Notes under the pieces: model-generated
The model's input: the letters and a program-made list of their open reading frames with translations, nothing else
Told to the model about the DNA's origin: nothing
The model's database searches: none
In this document: one piece after another, positions 1-9,952 of the stretch
Layout of the letters: every line of letters starts with the position of its first letter
Position numbering within the stretch: position 1 is the first letter of the stretch
Position numbers and translations under genes: made by a program
DNA from: Bacteroidota bacterium
GTDB lineage: Bacteria > Bacteroidota > Bacteroidia > Chitinophagales > LD1
Assembly: GCA_947475165.1 (NCBI GenBank)
Contig: CANJLD010000005.1
Location: forward strand, 1 to 64,000
DNA length: 64,000 nt
Direction of reading: 5' to 3'

Positions 1-1
1 A

Positions 2-3000
2 ACCTGGAGTTTGTCCGGCATCACATCCGGTGGGGTATATACTCCAAGTGCTACCGGAATATTCAATGTAAAATATTGCTTCACTGACGGCAACGGTTGC
101 GCTAAATGTGATACCGCCTTAATTACAGTCATAAATCCGACCAATGCCAATGCAGGTGCTGACGATACCGCTTGCGTAAATAATCCGGCAACAATACAAC
201 TTACAGGATTACCCGCAGGTGGAACATGGAGTGGAAATATAACTCCGAGTGGTTTGTTCACTACATCAACAGCAGGAACTTTTAATCTCGTTTACACTTA
301 CGGTGCAGGAACTTGTATTCGCAGAGATACAATGACTATGTTGGTGAACCCTCTCCCAAATCTTACAGTTACTCCTACCATCCCTGCAATCTGCGATGAT
401 GATAGCGTTACCCTAATAGCGTCCGGTGCTAACACCTACGCATGGTCACCAAACACATTTCTTACAACATACACAGGTTCAACAACAATCGCGTTCCCGC
501 CTGCCACAACAACATATACAGTTACTGGAATAATAACTGCAACGGGTTGTTCAAATTCAACAAACACGACAGTGAACGTCAGCCCAAGACCCGTTATTAC
601 AAACAATCCACTTCTAGACACAATTTGTTCTGGAGATTATACTAGCACAGTAATTTTTACATCAACTGTTTTAGGCACTACTTATTCTTGGCCGGCACCA
701 ACTTCAATTGACGGTGTTTCGGTACTTCCACTAATAGGTGGAAGTGGAAACATTACACCACAACAATTTTTCGTTGGCACATTAACCGGTCATGTTACAT
801 ACCATGTAACGCCAACTGCAAATGGTTGTGGAGGAACGCCCGTTGATTATGTATTCACGGTCAATCCAGTTCCTGTTCCCATTTTACCAGCACCCCAAAC
901 AATTTGCAGCTGCGATACAACAGCACCCGCCATTCTTTCATCAAATATTTTATCGGCTTCCATTTCATGGACTTCTTCATTTCCTGCTTCAATAACATTT
1001 CCAATTACGAGTGGTAACGGAAATATTCCTACTCAAATAATATGCAACTCAAGCGACAGCGCACAACAAGTAATTTTCCATGTTACCGCTGCGCTTAATG
1101 GATGTGATTCTACTCGTGACTACATCATTACAGTAAACCCCAGCCCGACTGTAATTTTCACACCAGGTCCGCAAACAATTTGTACAGGACAAACAACGGT
1201 TACCGACACAATAACATCCTCAACTCCAAACGCTAACATTTCATGGTCAGCAGTAGTGCCATCGGGAATTCATCCTGCCGCAACTATTGGAACAAATGTT
1301 ATTCCATCGGTAACACTCTACAACGATTCAACTTTTCCTCAAACAATAACTTATACTGCAATTGCAACAACAACAGGTCTTGCTTGTCCGGGTGTGGCAA
1401 GCACTACTACTATCACTGTAAATCCCACTCCTGATGTGATTGTAACTCCCACCAGTGATACAATTTGTTCGCAAACACAAATCAACATTCAGATTTCATC
1501 AAGTGTAGCGGGGGCAACATTTGCCTGGACACCAACTGCTCCACTTTCAATTACAGGAGAAAATAATGGTGCAGGAACTGCCATTACCGATATTTTAGTC
1601 AATCACGATTCCATACCTCATATTGTCATTTACAATATTACAGCAACAGGAATAACAGGTTGTCCGGGTCTAAGCACATCAGTTTCTATTTTAGTTTATC
1701 CAACTCCTGTAGTTGCATTTAATCCGCTCTCCGCTATTACAATTTGCGATAGCGCAACAACAGCGCAAGTGCAAATTACTTCCACTACTGCCGGAGTAAA
1801 TATTTCTTGGCACTCGGTTTATCCTCCTTCATTAACAGGCGCACTTGATAGCGGTCTTGCTATCATCCCGCCACAAACTCTTTACAACAATTCCAACACT
1901 GTTCAGCAAGTCATTTACAACGTTACAGTCGGCTACTTAGGTTGTCCTGGGACAGGCAACTCATACACAGTGAATGTGAATCCAACACCACACATCACCA
2001 ATACAGATACCTTACAATCGGCTTGTTCAGACGATGCCACCACTACAATCATTCTGGTTTCCGATGTGGCAAACTCTACTTTCACATGGAGTACAGTCGG
2101 CAATGCGAATTTGAGTGGATATGATACAATTGGAGTTGGTAATATTCCACCGCAAACAATTTCCAACGTTACCAATCAGGCACAGTCAATCACATACATT
2201 GCCATTCCAAATTTCGCAGGTTGCGATGGAGTTCCGCAGGAATTTGTTATCACTATCAATCCACGTCCTGTAATGGACTTGATTCCCGACAACCAATCCA
2301 TTTGCAGTAACACTTTTACTGCACCTATCATTTGTACTTCCAACGTTGTCGGAACTATTTTCACTCTGATGTCAGCAGTAGATTCCGTTAGTGGAGAGTT
2401 ATCAAGCATGGCAGGTGATACAATTCCATCCCACCCTTTGCACAACACCAGCACACAAGCCAATATCGGTTACGTGTGGTATATGGTTACAGCTACTTCG
2501 GGAAGTTGTCAGGGAGATATTGACACAGCTTTTATTCAAGTCAATCCAACTCCTGTAATTCATTTCTCAATGAATCAAGATTACGGATGCTCTCCACTTC
2601 ATGTAGATTTTACAACCAACCCTTTTATTTTCGGCACACCTGATAATCTTGTTTTTAGTTGGGGTGATGGAACATCAGACACTATTTATCCTAATCCTAT
2701 CCAACCTATTTGGACGACCTTACATCACGCATTTGTAAACGACACCTTTCACGCGGTAACTTTCTTAATCTCGCTTACCGCTACTAACAACTGTGGAAGC
2801 ACTACTGTTTATGATTCTGTTACCGTTCAACCAAATACAATTGATGCAGCACTTACTCCTTCCGCTACTCATGGATGTGAGCCGCTCACTGTTCTCTTTG
2901 CAAACAACTCCACCGGTTCATTGGTAAACACTTGGAGTTTTAATTACGATTCAGCAACCCAAATTTTCCAACAGCCCATTGTAATAGATAGCACCGGTGA

Positions 3001-4681
3001 TACTATTCCTCATACATTCCTTGCGGGAACGTATTTAGTCGCACTTTACATTACTGATGGTTGTTCACAAGACACTGCATTTGTTAGAATAAACGTTGAC
3101 CCCGCACCAATAGTAGATTTCATCTACACAGATAGTGTTTGTGTAAACGCACCCGTCATATTCACTGACCAATCTATTCCTACTGCCGGACAAACTCTTT
3201 CAGGATATAATTGGCAATTCGGAGACGGTCATACATCAGATTCAATAAATACAATTCACACTTACCACAGCACAGGAGTTTACAACGCTTGTCATACAGT
3301 AACATCAAGCAACGGTTGCTTGAACACCAAATGCCATCCCGTAACCATTCTTTCTACTCCGCAAGTTGATTTCACAGCCAATGATACCTGCCTAAATACA
3401 CAACCGATACAGTTCACCAATACTAGTTCAAGCGGTAATTTTTTCTACCAATGGAATTTTGGAGATACAAATACAGGAGTAGGACAAAATCCATCGCACA
3501 GTTATCAGCAGAGTGGAACTTACAACGTAACTCTTACCGCTTCTACAAACTATTGTAGCAACTCAATTACGCATCCCGTAATTATTCATCCAATTCCTGA
3601 TGCTTCATTTACACTACCATCAACCTATGCTTGTGGTGAACCGGCTATAGTAGATATTACCAATACCTCTACAACCTCTGTTGGTGTCCTTGGTTACGCT
3701 TGGAATTTCGGGAATGGAACAACATCTACAAACGTCAATACGATTGCAACTTTTACGTCAGCAGGAACCTATACCATTACATTAGTTGCTGCAAATCAAT
3801 TTCTGTGCTACGATACCGCTCAAGAACAAATCACCACCTATCCTTTCCCTGAAATTCTTTCCGTTGATGTTACACCCGCTGAAGGATGCCAACCCCTGGT
3901 AGTAACGCTAACTGCAAACACAACCAACGGGAATATATTTATTTGGAACTTCGGTGATAGTACCGCAACACTTACGCTCAGTACAAACATCGTTACTCAT
4001 ATTTATCAGGACACCGGTTACTATACGGTCACACTTCAAGTAATCTCATTCCTTGATTGTGGCGACACATCCGTTCTCACAAATGCGGCTCAAGTGCATG
4101 TTACTCCTTGGGCAAATTTTGACTACACGGTCAATACTACAATTGAACCAATTGACGGCACTGTAATCTTCGTAAATCACAGCGAAAATGCGGACACCTA
4201 CGATTGGGATTTCGGTGACGGTTCTACTCATTTATATTCCGTGGATGCGATTCACCAATATGCAGATATAGGAAATTTCTCTGTAACGCTTGCAGTTGAA
4301 ACCAATTACGGTTGTAAAGATGATACCACGATAAGTATCTTCATATTCAAGCGCTCCCTATGGGTGCCAAATGCTTTTGCTCCTGACTTTGGTGGCGGAA
4401 ACAATGAGGTAAAAATATGGCAGCCTATAGGTATTGGTCTTCGCACCTACCGTGCTCAGGTTTTTAATACATGGGGAGAACTCCTTTGGGAATCAACAAA
4501 GTTGGTAGACACCAAGCCTGCTGAATCTTGGGATGGAACTTATCATGGCAATATGTGCCAACAAGATGTTTACGTTTGGAAAGTAGATGCTGTTTTTATG
4601 GATGGAGTTCTTTGGGATGGTATGACCTATGAACAAGGCGGAAAGAAAAAAACTATTGGAAGTGTAACCCTAATCCGGTAA
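2..4681 (+). CDS. Giant PKD-repeat cell-surface protein with T9SS type B C-terminal domain (5' end outside window)
   Basis: The reading frame is open from base 2, so the start codon and signal peptide lie upstream of the window; about 1,559 residues are visible. The first ~850 residues are repeating Ig-like/PKD-like beta modules, each with a recurring (T)ICS or TIC-type cysteine start and an INP or VNP-type end. From about residue 860 on there are at least six clear PKD domains, each with a WNFGD/WDFGDG-type core (for example near 3,220, 3,460, 3,700, 3,950 and 4,210). The last ~85 residues (LWVPNAFAPDFGG, then FNTWGELLWES and a W-G-rich end) match the gliding-motility/CHU_C type B sorting domain, which directs export through the type IX secretion system and surface attachment. 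The next gene, 1 bp away, encodes a PorP/SprF-type protein, the usual partner of type B cargo. Likely a very large adhesin; ligand unknown. Confidence 0.9.
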   Translation, partial: TWSLSGITSGGVYTPSATGIFNVKYCFTDGNGCAKCDTALITVINPTNANAGADDTACVNNPATIQLTGLPAGGTWSGNITPSGLFTTSTAGTFNLVYTYGAGTCIRRDTMTMLVNPLPNLTVTPTIPAICDDDSVTLIASGANTYAWSPNTFLTTYTGSTTIAFPPATTTYTVTGIITATGCSNSTNTTVNVSPRPVITNNPLLDTICSGDYTSTVIFTSTVLGTTYSWPAPTSIDGVSVLPLIGGSGNITPQQFFVGTLTGHVTYHVTPTANGCGGTPVDYVFTVNPVPVPILPAPQTICSCDTTAPAILSSNILSASISWTSSFPASITFPITSGNGNIPTQIICNSSDSAQQVIFHVTAALNGCDSTRDYIITVNPSPTVIFTPGPQTICTGQTTVTDTITSSTPNANISWSAVVPSGIHPAATIGTNVIPSVTLYNDSTFPQTITYTAIATTTGLACPGVASTTTITVNPTPDVIVTPTSDTICSQTQINIQISSSVAGATFAWTPTAPLSITGENNGAGTAITDILVNHDSIPHIVIYNITATGITGCPGLSTSVSILVYPTPVVAFNPLSAITICDSATTAQVQITSTTAGVNISWHSVYPPSLTGALDSGLAIIPPQTLYNNSNTVQQVIYNVTVGYLGCPGTGNSYTVNVNPTPHITNTDTLQSACSDDATTTIILVSDVANSTFTWSTVGNANLSGYDTIGVGNIPPQTISNVTNQAQSITYIAIPNFAGCDGVPQEFVITINPRPVMDLIPDNQSICSNTFTAPIICTSNVVGTIFTLMSAVDSVSGELSSMAGDTIPSHPLHNTSTQANIGYVWYMVTATSGSCQGDIDTAFIQVNPTPVIHFSMNQDYGCSPLHVDFTTNPFIFGTPDNLVFSWGDGTSDTIYPNPIQPIWTTLHHAFVNDTFHAVTFLISLTATNNCGSTTVYDSVTVQPNTIDAALTPSATHGCEPLTVLFANNSTGSLVNTWSFNYDSATQIFQQPIVIDSTGDTIPHTFLAGTYLVALYITDGCSQDTAFVRINVDPAPIVDFIYTDSVCVNAPVIFTDQSIPTAGQTLSGYNWQFGDGHTSDSINTIHTYHSTGVYNACHTVTSSNGCLNTKCHPVTILSTPQVDFTANDTCLNTQPIQFTNTSSSGNFFYQWNFGDTNTGVGQNPSHSYQQSGTYNVTLTASTNYCSNSITHPVIIHPIPDASFTLPSTYACGEPAIVDITNTSTTSVGVLGYAWNFGNGTTSTNVNTIATFTSAGTYTITLVAANQFLCYDTAQEQITTYPFPEILSVDVTPAEGCQPLVVTLTANTTNGNIFIWNFGDSTATLTLSTNIVTHIYQDTGYYTVTLQVISFLDCGDTSVLTNAAQVHVTPWANFDYTVNTTIEPIDGTVIFVNHSENADTYDWDFGDGSTHLYSVDAIHQYADIGNFSVTLAVETNYGCKDDTTISIFIFKRSLWVPNAFAPDFGGGNNEVKIWQPIGIGLRTYRAQVFNTWGELLWESTKLVDTKPAESWDGTYHGNMCQQDVYVWKVDAVFMDGVLWDGMTYEQGGKKKTIGSVTLIR

Positions 4682-4682
4682 A

Positions 4683-5834
4683 ATGAAATTTTTATTATTT
4701 TTTTCCTTATTAATATTATCGGTCAGTTTGGCGTTACCGAAATCGTCATTTGGACAAGATCCTACCTACTCACAATTCAACCTTAATCAACTTTATTACA
4801 ACCCTGCATACACAGGGTATCACTACGGATATCAGGTTACGGCAACCTATAGAACATTATGGCCCAATGTTCGAGGAAAACAATTTCCGGGTCCACTTTC
4901 AACTTACCATGCTTGGTTTGACGGCTTTATTAATATTAAAAATGCTTTCTACGCGGGCGTTGGAGTATTCGCCATGCAAGATATTGAAGGCGAAGGGCAC
5001 CTAACTACTTCTTCAATTGGAATCAGTTATGCTCAACATTTACCAAAGATTGGTTACAAATCCGATTTGAGTCCTCGCATCAGATTATCTTTAGGCTTTA
5101 AAGCATACTTCAATTCAATTTTTATCGATTGGGACAGGTTGGTTTTTACCGATCAGCTGAATGTGGATTATGGTATTACCGGTTCATCAGCATTTTCTCA
5201 TCATGGTACTTTTAGAAAGAATTATTTTGATTTTGATGCAGGGCTACTCCTCCTGAATAATTTCATGGGTAAGGATAAATGGTATAATGAATTGGGGTTT
5301 GCAATGGCGCACATTCTTGCGCCTTCTATTTCCCTTACCGGTTCTACTGAGGATAGAACAAGATTACCTAGAAAATATGTATTGAGCTATCGAAGCACAG
5401 TTGGATTAGCTAAAGGAAAATTATTTACAGGGCCGACAATTCTATTTGAAAATCAAAAGGATTTTTTTGAACTTAATGTAGGACTTGATTTTTTTGTAAA
5501 GCCGAAACTCAATACTCCTGTAGTGCCATTGAATATTTCAATAATGAATAGGCTTTCGATTATTCAGGGCAAAATAAATACAAGTGCTATCATGATAGGG
5601 TTAACACATAAAGGATTGTTAGGTAAGAAGAACGCACCGATATATTCTATCGGCATTGCGGCTGATTTCCCGTATATGGGATTGGGTATGCAAACCGCTG
5701 GAGCTTATGAACTAACTATCGGAATTATTATCCCCCCTAAAGGAAGCAATGGATACAGTAGTTGCCCTTATAGTACCTTTGACCATGTACGAACTGTAAA
5801 TAATGTTTATCGGGGGAAGGGGACGAACAGGTAG
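4683..5834 (+). CDS. PorP/SprF family type IX secretion-associated outer membrane protein
   Basis: 383 residues. A signal peptide (about residues 1-24, ending SSFGQ) is followed by the family hallmark PTYSQFNLNQLYYNPAYTGY-like stretch near the mature N-terminus. The rest is a series of alternating amphipathic strands with glycines and aromatics, as expected for an outer-membrane beta-barrel, and ends in the family-typical YELTIGI segment. Family members (SprF in Flavobacterium) are needed for secretion or surface anchoring of a specific type B cargo encoded next door. Here the stop codon of the PKD adhesin and this start are 1 bp apart, so they are almost surely cotranscribed and functionally paired. 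Confidence 0.92.
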   Translation: MKFLLFFSLLILSVSLALPKSSFGQDPTYSQFNLNQLYYNPAYTGYHYGYQVTATYRTLWPNVRGKQFPGPLSTYHAWFDGFINIKNAFYAGVGVFAMQDIEGEGHLTTSSIGISYAQHLPKIGYKSDLSPRIRLSLGFKAYFNSIFIDWDRLVFTDQLNVDYGITGSSAFSHHGTFRKNYFDFDAGLLLLNNFMGKDKWYNELGFAMAHILAPSISLTGSTEDRTRLPRKYVLSYRSTVGLAKGKLFTGPTILFENQKDFFELNVGLDFFVKPKLNTPVVPLNISIMNRLSIIQGKINTSAIMIGLTHKGLLGKKNAPIYSIGIAADFPYMGLGMQTAGAYELTIGIIIPPKGSNGYSSCPYSTFDHVRTVNNVYRGKGTNR

Positions 5835-5852
5835 AAATTTTAAAATGACGAA

Positions 5853-6335
5853 ATGAATGAATACTGGGTAAAATCAACTGACGGAATTCTTTTCCGCCTC
5901 AATAAAAGGGATAAAGAAATCGGCACATTAACATATTCTGACGGTTTCTATTCTGCATCTATTACCATGGCTGACGGCAAGGTATTCCAATTCGAATCAA
6001 CAGGATTTTCTCTTTGGAGAAATTTGAGTTTAAAAAAGGAGGACGAAGTTATATTAAAGTTCAGGTTTCATTGGACAAAAATATTGGTTATAAAATCCTT
6101 TTTCGGAACACAAAGAGATTATCTTTTTACGTATGAAGGAATATTGAACCCTCGACATGTTTTAATAGATAGAGCCGAGAAAGAAATACTAATAATTAGG
6201 CACAATACTGTTTCGGAGCCATTCAGCTTCAACTTCAATATAACCAAAACGGATAGCTTCATTGACTTTGAAGGAAGTGAAGTTTTACTATTAGCAGCTA
6301 TTCACTTTGTTAGATACTGTGAAAGTGTATATTAA
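5853..6335 (+). CDS. Hypothetical protein, 160 aa
   Basis: Not recognised as a named family. No signal peptide or membrane segment is visible. The sequence is rich in alternating beta-type segments with conserved-looking aromatic and charged residues (GTLTYSDGFY, FQFESTGFSLW, FRFHWTKILVIKSFFG), somewhat like a compact beta-sheet fold of the tubby/LURP-one kind, but this is only an impression. It starts 18 bp after the PorP/SprF stop on the same strand and may be carried on that transcript. No Cys-His metal site is apparent. Confidence 0.6.
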   Translation: MNEYWVKSTDGILFRLNKRDKEIGTLTYSDGFYSASITMADGKVFQFESTGFSLWRNLSLKKEDEVILKFRFHWTKILVIKSFFGTQRDYLFTYEGILNPRHVLIDRAEKEILIIRHNTVSEPFSFNFNITKTDSFIDFEGSEVLLLAAIHFVRYCESVY

Positions 6336-6405
6336 AAACAAAGCTTTATTAATTTTAACTTTAAAATATTTTTAAGTCTTTCGAATAAACACTAAAAATT
6401 AATTT

Positions 6406-6837
6406 ATGAAAAATCTATTACTTCCTATAATCACTTGTTTGATTTTAGCTTCCTGTGAATCAACCCCGAAAATTAAACTTGGCGATACCGCAATTGACAA
6501 AAAAATATTTTCGGGTATTTGGAAACTTGATAGTGAACGAGATCAATTTGAGTTAAATTCAGATAGCGGTACCTATAATTTGTATTACAATGGTCAAGAG
6601 GTGAGCATGAAAGGGCATTGGGACATAAACGAATTGAATATCAATAACGAAAAGACGCCAGTGCTAGTTTTGAAAAATGATAATCAAAAGACAGGGAATG
6701 ATTTTAGTGATGATAACTACTATAAATTTTATCTGTTTTCTATTGATAAAATTGAAAATGAACAAATATATTTATCGGACTTAACCGCAAGTCACGGAAG
6801 TAGAAGACATAGGCAATACAGACTTACCCATAATTAA
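6406..6837 (+). CDS. Putative lipoprotein, 143 aa
   Basis: The N-terminus MKNLLLPIITCLILASCES is a type II signal peptide; the cysteine at residue 17 (LASC lipobox) would be lipidated. The mature part has beta-rich segments (IFSGIWKLDSERDQFEL, GTYNLYYNGQEVSMKGHWDI) that resemble the small lipocalin-like/DUF-type lipoproteins common in Bacteroidota, where an 'IxGxWxL' motif opens a beta-barrel. The function is unknown. It stands alone, with an AT-rich leader of about 70 bp. Confidence 0.7.
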   Translation: MKNLLLPIITCLILASCESTPKIKLGDTAIDKKIFSGIWKLDSERDQFELNSDSGTYNLYYNGQEVSMKGHWDINELNINNEKTPVLVLKNDNQKTGNDFSDDNYYKFYLFSIDKIENEQIYLSDLTASHGSRRHRQYRLTHN

Positions 6838-6946
6838 GGAAATGCCCCCTTTTATTTGCAAGAGCTAATAATCGAACCTTCATTAAAAAGAAGAAATTAA
6901 TTCATTGAATATTCAACGTTTTGTGTGATTGGACACTCTAACCAGA

Positions 6947-7429
6947 ATGGAAAAATTTCAACAATCACTTCATCGCTTTATTCTATTGCTCTTTTTATTA
7001 CTTGGTGCAAGTAACCTCTTTGCTCAGCACTACAAAAAAGATGGCACACCGGATAGACGATATAAAGAAAACCGTAGTTCAAGTTACACTGAACTTCCAG
7101 TGCTTTTAGCTATCGCATTTGAACAGCTGCCTGAAATATACACTTCGGAAAAAATAGTATTCTTAAAACTTCCTCAAGCAAAAATTAATATTTTGCAGAC
7201 AGAAATAATAATAGACAATCAAGCCAACGAATGGACAAAACCATTTCAAAACATAATTTGCAGAAAACATATTCCAATTGAAAAAATTGAACTTATGATG
7301 ATAATAAATTTGGGGCAAGAACAACATCGGGAATGTATAATAAACCATTTAACGCAAATTGCATCAGCTGGTCAAGAAAACTATCTTAATCACAGTATCA
7401 CAGAAAGGGCAAATGCACTTAACTATTAA
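6947..7429 (+). CDS. Hypothetical secreted protein, 160 aa
   Basis: I use the ATG at 6947 rather than an in-frame TTG at 6929, because it puts a normal signal peptide at the N-terminus (RFILLLFLLLGASNLFAQ). Right after the cleavage site is HYKKDGTPDRRYKENR, a mature-end motif seen in many secreted Bacteroidota proteins of diverse function. The remaining ~110 residues show no recognised enzyme motif. The downstream 265 bp (7430-7694) contain no convincing gene. Confidence 0.6.
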   Translation: MEKFQQSLHRFILLLFLLLGASNLFAQHYKKDGTPDRRYKENRSSSYTELPVLLAIAFEQLPEIYTSEKIVFLKLPQAKINILQTEIIIDNQANEWTKPFQNIICRKHIPIEKIELMMIINLGQEQHRECIINHLTQIASAGQENYLNHSITERANALNY

Positions 7430-7694
7430 TTAAGAATCATATTATAACTATTGCCAATGAATTTGGTAGCACCTTTACTTTTTTACAACGTCAGACCAAA
7501 CACTAAAAAAAGAGCTACCAAGACAATGCACCAAGGGTAGTAAAATGGACAGACACGGGATGTGCCTCGTCCTAAAATAGGTTGATCAAAAATTAAACAA
7601 ACCTTGGTCAGCTATGGACAAACAAACAACACCTTGTCTTGCCTTGCCTTATATTTAACCTACCCTTTACATTTTTCTTTTTCCTTCGCGGCTT

Positions 7695-8789
7695 ATGAAA
7701 CTCAAACTAATTAGCCTGCTCTTTATTTTATCTATTCTCAATCTTCGCTATTCCTACGGCTGGGGCGCAGAGGGTCATGCTATAGTAGCGCGTTTAGCTA
7801 TGCAGTTTGTAAAAGAGGATGTAAGGCAAAATGTGTTGCAGGCATTAAACGGTATGCCGCTGGATACCGCTGCAAATTGGATGGACATTATGAAATCAAA
7901 CTCCGATTATGATTTTATGCGTACTTGGCATTATGTAGATTTCGATAAAGGCGAAACCTATAAACCGACTAATAAGGAAAACATCATCAACCGCCTAACC
8001 CTTACTTATAACGAACTAAAACACAAGAACACCTTGTGCGATGCACAAATCAAAGACGACCTTTGTATTTTATTTCACCTTGCAGGAGATTTACACATGC
8101 CGCTACACACCGGCTACGAAGATGACTTAGGCGGTAACAAAACCACGGTGAAGTATGACACGAACAAAATAACCAACCTCCATTCTTTTTGGGATGAAGG
8201 CATTATCCATTACGGAAAAATTACTGATAATTCTTGTCTTGCCTTTTACAACAAGAGCATGGCAGATTCCATCAAGTTAGTTGATTTCACCGCCTGGATG
8301 TATGACGGCAGAAAATTGCTAGACAGCGTTTATGCATTCCCCGGTTATGAATTAGATGAAAACTATTTGCAGAAAAATAAAACAGTAGTGCAACACCAGT
8401 TGCTTAAAGCGGGCTTGCACCTGGCACTTATTTTAAACCGTTTGTTTTATACCCCTGCACCGCAAATAGATTTTGCTGCATTGGCTAAAACATTCGGCAA
8501 CGGAATAGAAGCAAAAGATGCCGCAGAAAAAGAAGGCAAACGGGTTACCGTTTGCGCCCGTGTATTCAGCATTAAATCTACCGATGCCATTACACAACTT
8601 TCGCTGGGCGGTGCTTATCCCAACAATCCAATGACCGTAGTAATTTTTGCCAAGAACTACAGCAAGTTCGATATACCTTTTGAAGACCTTTACAAAAACC
8701 GGAACATCACCGTAAAAGGAACTATAGAATTATACAAAGACAAACCTCAAATTATTATTGATGAACCCGGGGATATACGGGTTTTGTAA
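7695..8789 (+). CDS. Secreted S1/P1-family zinc nuclease with C-terminal OB-like domain
   Basis: 364 residues. After a signal peptide (about 1-22) the mature chain begins with Trp in WGAEGHAIVA; in S1/P1 nucleases the N-terminal Trp and the His of this motif bind zinc. Further zinc-ligand motifs appear in order: ANWMDIMKS, RTWHYVDF, LFHLAGDLHMPLH and LHSFWDEGII. The family cleaves single-stranded DNA/RNA and removes 3' phosphates, using a three-zinc cluster. Residues ~265-364 are an extra domain not needed for the nuclease fold: VTVCARVFSI..., then NITVKGTIELYKDKPQIIID, a pattern typical of small OB folds that bind nucleic acid. This suggests a nuclease with its own substrate-binding module, probably periplasmic and used for nucleic acid scavenging. 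Confidence 0.9.
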   Translation: MKLKLISLLFILSILNLRYSYGWGAEGHAIVARLAMQFVKEDVRQNVLQALNGMPLDTAANWMDIMKSNSDYDFMRTWHYVDFDKGETYKPTNKENIINRLTLTYNELKHKNTLCDAQIKDDLCILFHLAGDLHMPLHTGYEDDLGGNKTTVKYDTNKITNLHSFWDEGIIHYGKITDNSCLAFYNKSMADSIKLVDFTAWMYDGRKLLDSVYAFPGYELDENYLQKNKTVVQHQLLKAGLHLALILNRLFYTPAPQIDFAALAKTFGNGIEAKDAAEKEGKRVTVCARVFSIKSTDAITQLSLGGAYPNNPMTVVIFAKNYSKFDIPFEDLYKNRNITVKGTIELYKDKPQIIIDEPGDIRVL

Positions 8790-8827
8790 ATTCAAAACGG
8801 GAAGAAGCGTTTTTCTATTTTAATCCC

Positions 8828-9574
8828 ATGTGCTACCACTTTCAAGACCACGATACAGAAGACTATATTAAATCTTTCATGTCGCGTAACCCGCAATATA
8901 AATCGTATGTGTGGCAAGGCGCTAAGTATTATGTAAACGGTTTTGCTCATGGCAAAAACTATGTAGCCAAACAAGGTGCAGAGGCAATCGAGACATTAGA
9001 GTGGGGCTTAATACCTTTTTGGGTTAAAACAAAAGAAGATGCCAAACTTCGGCAAAACCAAACACTCAACGCCAAATCCGAAACCGTGTTTGAGTTACCC
9101 AGCTTCCGCCACTCCATCAAAAAACAAAAATGCCTCATCTTCGCTAAAGGCTTCTTTGAGTGGCGGCAAATAGATGCCAAAAACAAAATCCCCTACATCA
9201 TAGGCGTGCGGAATTCCGAAGATATGTTTACTCCCTTCACCTTTGGCGGCATCTTCGATAAATGGATAGATAAAGAAACAGGCGAAGTGCGCGAAACCTT
9301 TTCCATCATCACCACACGGGCTAACGAAATGATGAGCCAGATACACAATACCAAAATGCGTATGCCGCTCATCATCCCCGAGGCGAATCAAACAGAATGG
9401 CTAACCACCACCGATGAAAAACGCATTAAAGAACTAATGGTGCCATACCCTACTGATAGAATGATGGCTTACCCCGTTTCCAAACTGGTCTCTCAACAAA
9501 AATTAGAAAAAGACATTCCCGAAATAACACAAGGTGAAGAATACAACGAGGTAGTATTCGATGAGTTTTTATAA
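8828..9574 (+). CDS. SRAP (SOS response-associated peptidase) family protein, YedK/HMCES-like
   Basis: 248 residues, close to the family length. The catalytic Cys is residue 2 (MCYHF), exposed after Met removal; this fixes the start at 8828. Other active-site segments are present: LNAKSETVFE (Asn), GFFEW (Glu) and the His in IHNTKMRMPLI. In this family Cys2 forms a thiazolidine DNA-protein crosslink with abasic sites in single-stranded DNA, protecting them from breakage. The gene lies 38 bp after the nuclease gene on the same strand, though no functional tie is known. Confidence 0.93.
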   Translation: MCYHFQDHDTEDYIKSFMSRNPQYKSYVWQGAKYYVNGFAHGKNYVAKQGAEAIETLEWGLIPFWVKTKEDAKLRQNQTLNAKSETVFELPSFRHSIKKQKCLIFAKGFFEWRQIDAKNKIPYIIGVRNSEDMFTPFTFGGIFDKWIDKETGEVRETFSIITTRANEMMSQIHNTKMRMPLIIPEANQTEWLTTTDEKRIKELMVPYPTDRMMAYPVSKLVSQQKLEKDIPEITQGEEYNEVVFDEFL

Positions 9575-9695
9575 TCGGGTTTCGGCAGCAAAAAAGGATA
9601 ACTAACGCTATAACTTTAATATGTTAAGTCAAATCTATAAGTCAAAAAGAAAGCTAAAAAAATACTTATATTAATAAAATTGTAAAAGCGTTGGA

Positions 9696-9714
9696 AAGCT
9701 AATTGAATTAGCTT
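9696..9714. terminator. Short hairpin followed by a T-rich stretch
   Basis: An 8-bp inverted repeat (AAGCTAAT / ATTAGCTT) with a 3-base loop is followed by TATTTTT. It could end transcription from the SRAP gene (120 bp upstream) or be part of the control region of the downstream antitoxin-like gene. Confidence 0.4.
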
Positions 9715-9720
9715 ATTTTT

Positions 9721-9778
9721 GAATTCATAAACGAATTCATAATTGAACTCAAAGCTGAATCAATTTTGAAATATAATC
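9721..9778 (+). promoter_or_regulatory. 12-bp iteron-like operator array upstream of the GNAT toxin-antitoxin-like pair
   Basis: Five head-to-tail GAA-starting units begin at 9721, 9733, 9745, 9757 and 9768. The first two share GAATTCATAA exactly, the next two are diverged (GAACTCAAAG, GAATCAATTT) and the last is GAAATATAAT. The spacing is 12, 12, 12 and 11 bp. The array ends 12 bp before the ATG at 9791. Regular direct repeats in this position fit binding of a multimeric repressor, as in autoregulated toxin-antitoxin operons; that role is inferred. Confidence 0.5.
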
Positions 9779-9790
9779 GTAATAAGAGTC

Positions 9791-9952
9791 ATGGCAATTG
9801 AAATAAAAAGAAGCCCAGTATTAAGCGGTAAGGCCGCTGAAGATTTTCTTAAGAATCAAGGTAATCACCAAACCAAAGAATCTAAAGAAAGTATAGCTAC
9901 TATATTGGCTAAAACTAAGCAAATACTAGCAAATTATAAGTCAAGCAAGTAA
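9791..9952 (+). CDS. Small antitoxin-like protein, 53 aa
   Basis: Short ORF starting MAIEIKRSPVLSGKAAEDFL and ending in a lysine-rich helix (IATILAKTKQILANYKSSK). Its stop TAA shares its last base with the ATG of the GNAT gene (9952), the tight translational coupling typical of toxin-antitoxin pairs. The pattern of a short beta strand, then Pro-x-Leu-x-Gly-x-x-Ala-x-x-Phe, is one I associate with small antitoxin-like proteins upstream of acetyltransferase-type toxins, but I cannot verify a family. No clear ribbon-helix-helix motif of the DUF1778 kind is visible, which sets it apart from TacA-type antitoxins. Confidence 0.65.
   Translation: MAIEIKRSPVLSGKAAEDFLKNQGNHQTKESKESIATILAKTKQILANYKSSK

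Noticed and set aside
7430-7694. Possible remnant of an insertion sequence end (around TCCTAAAATAGG, 7,570)
   Set aside because: No inverted terminal repeat pair, no transposase fragment and no target-site duplication seen; recognition rests on a vague resemblance.
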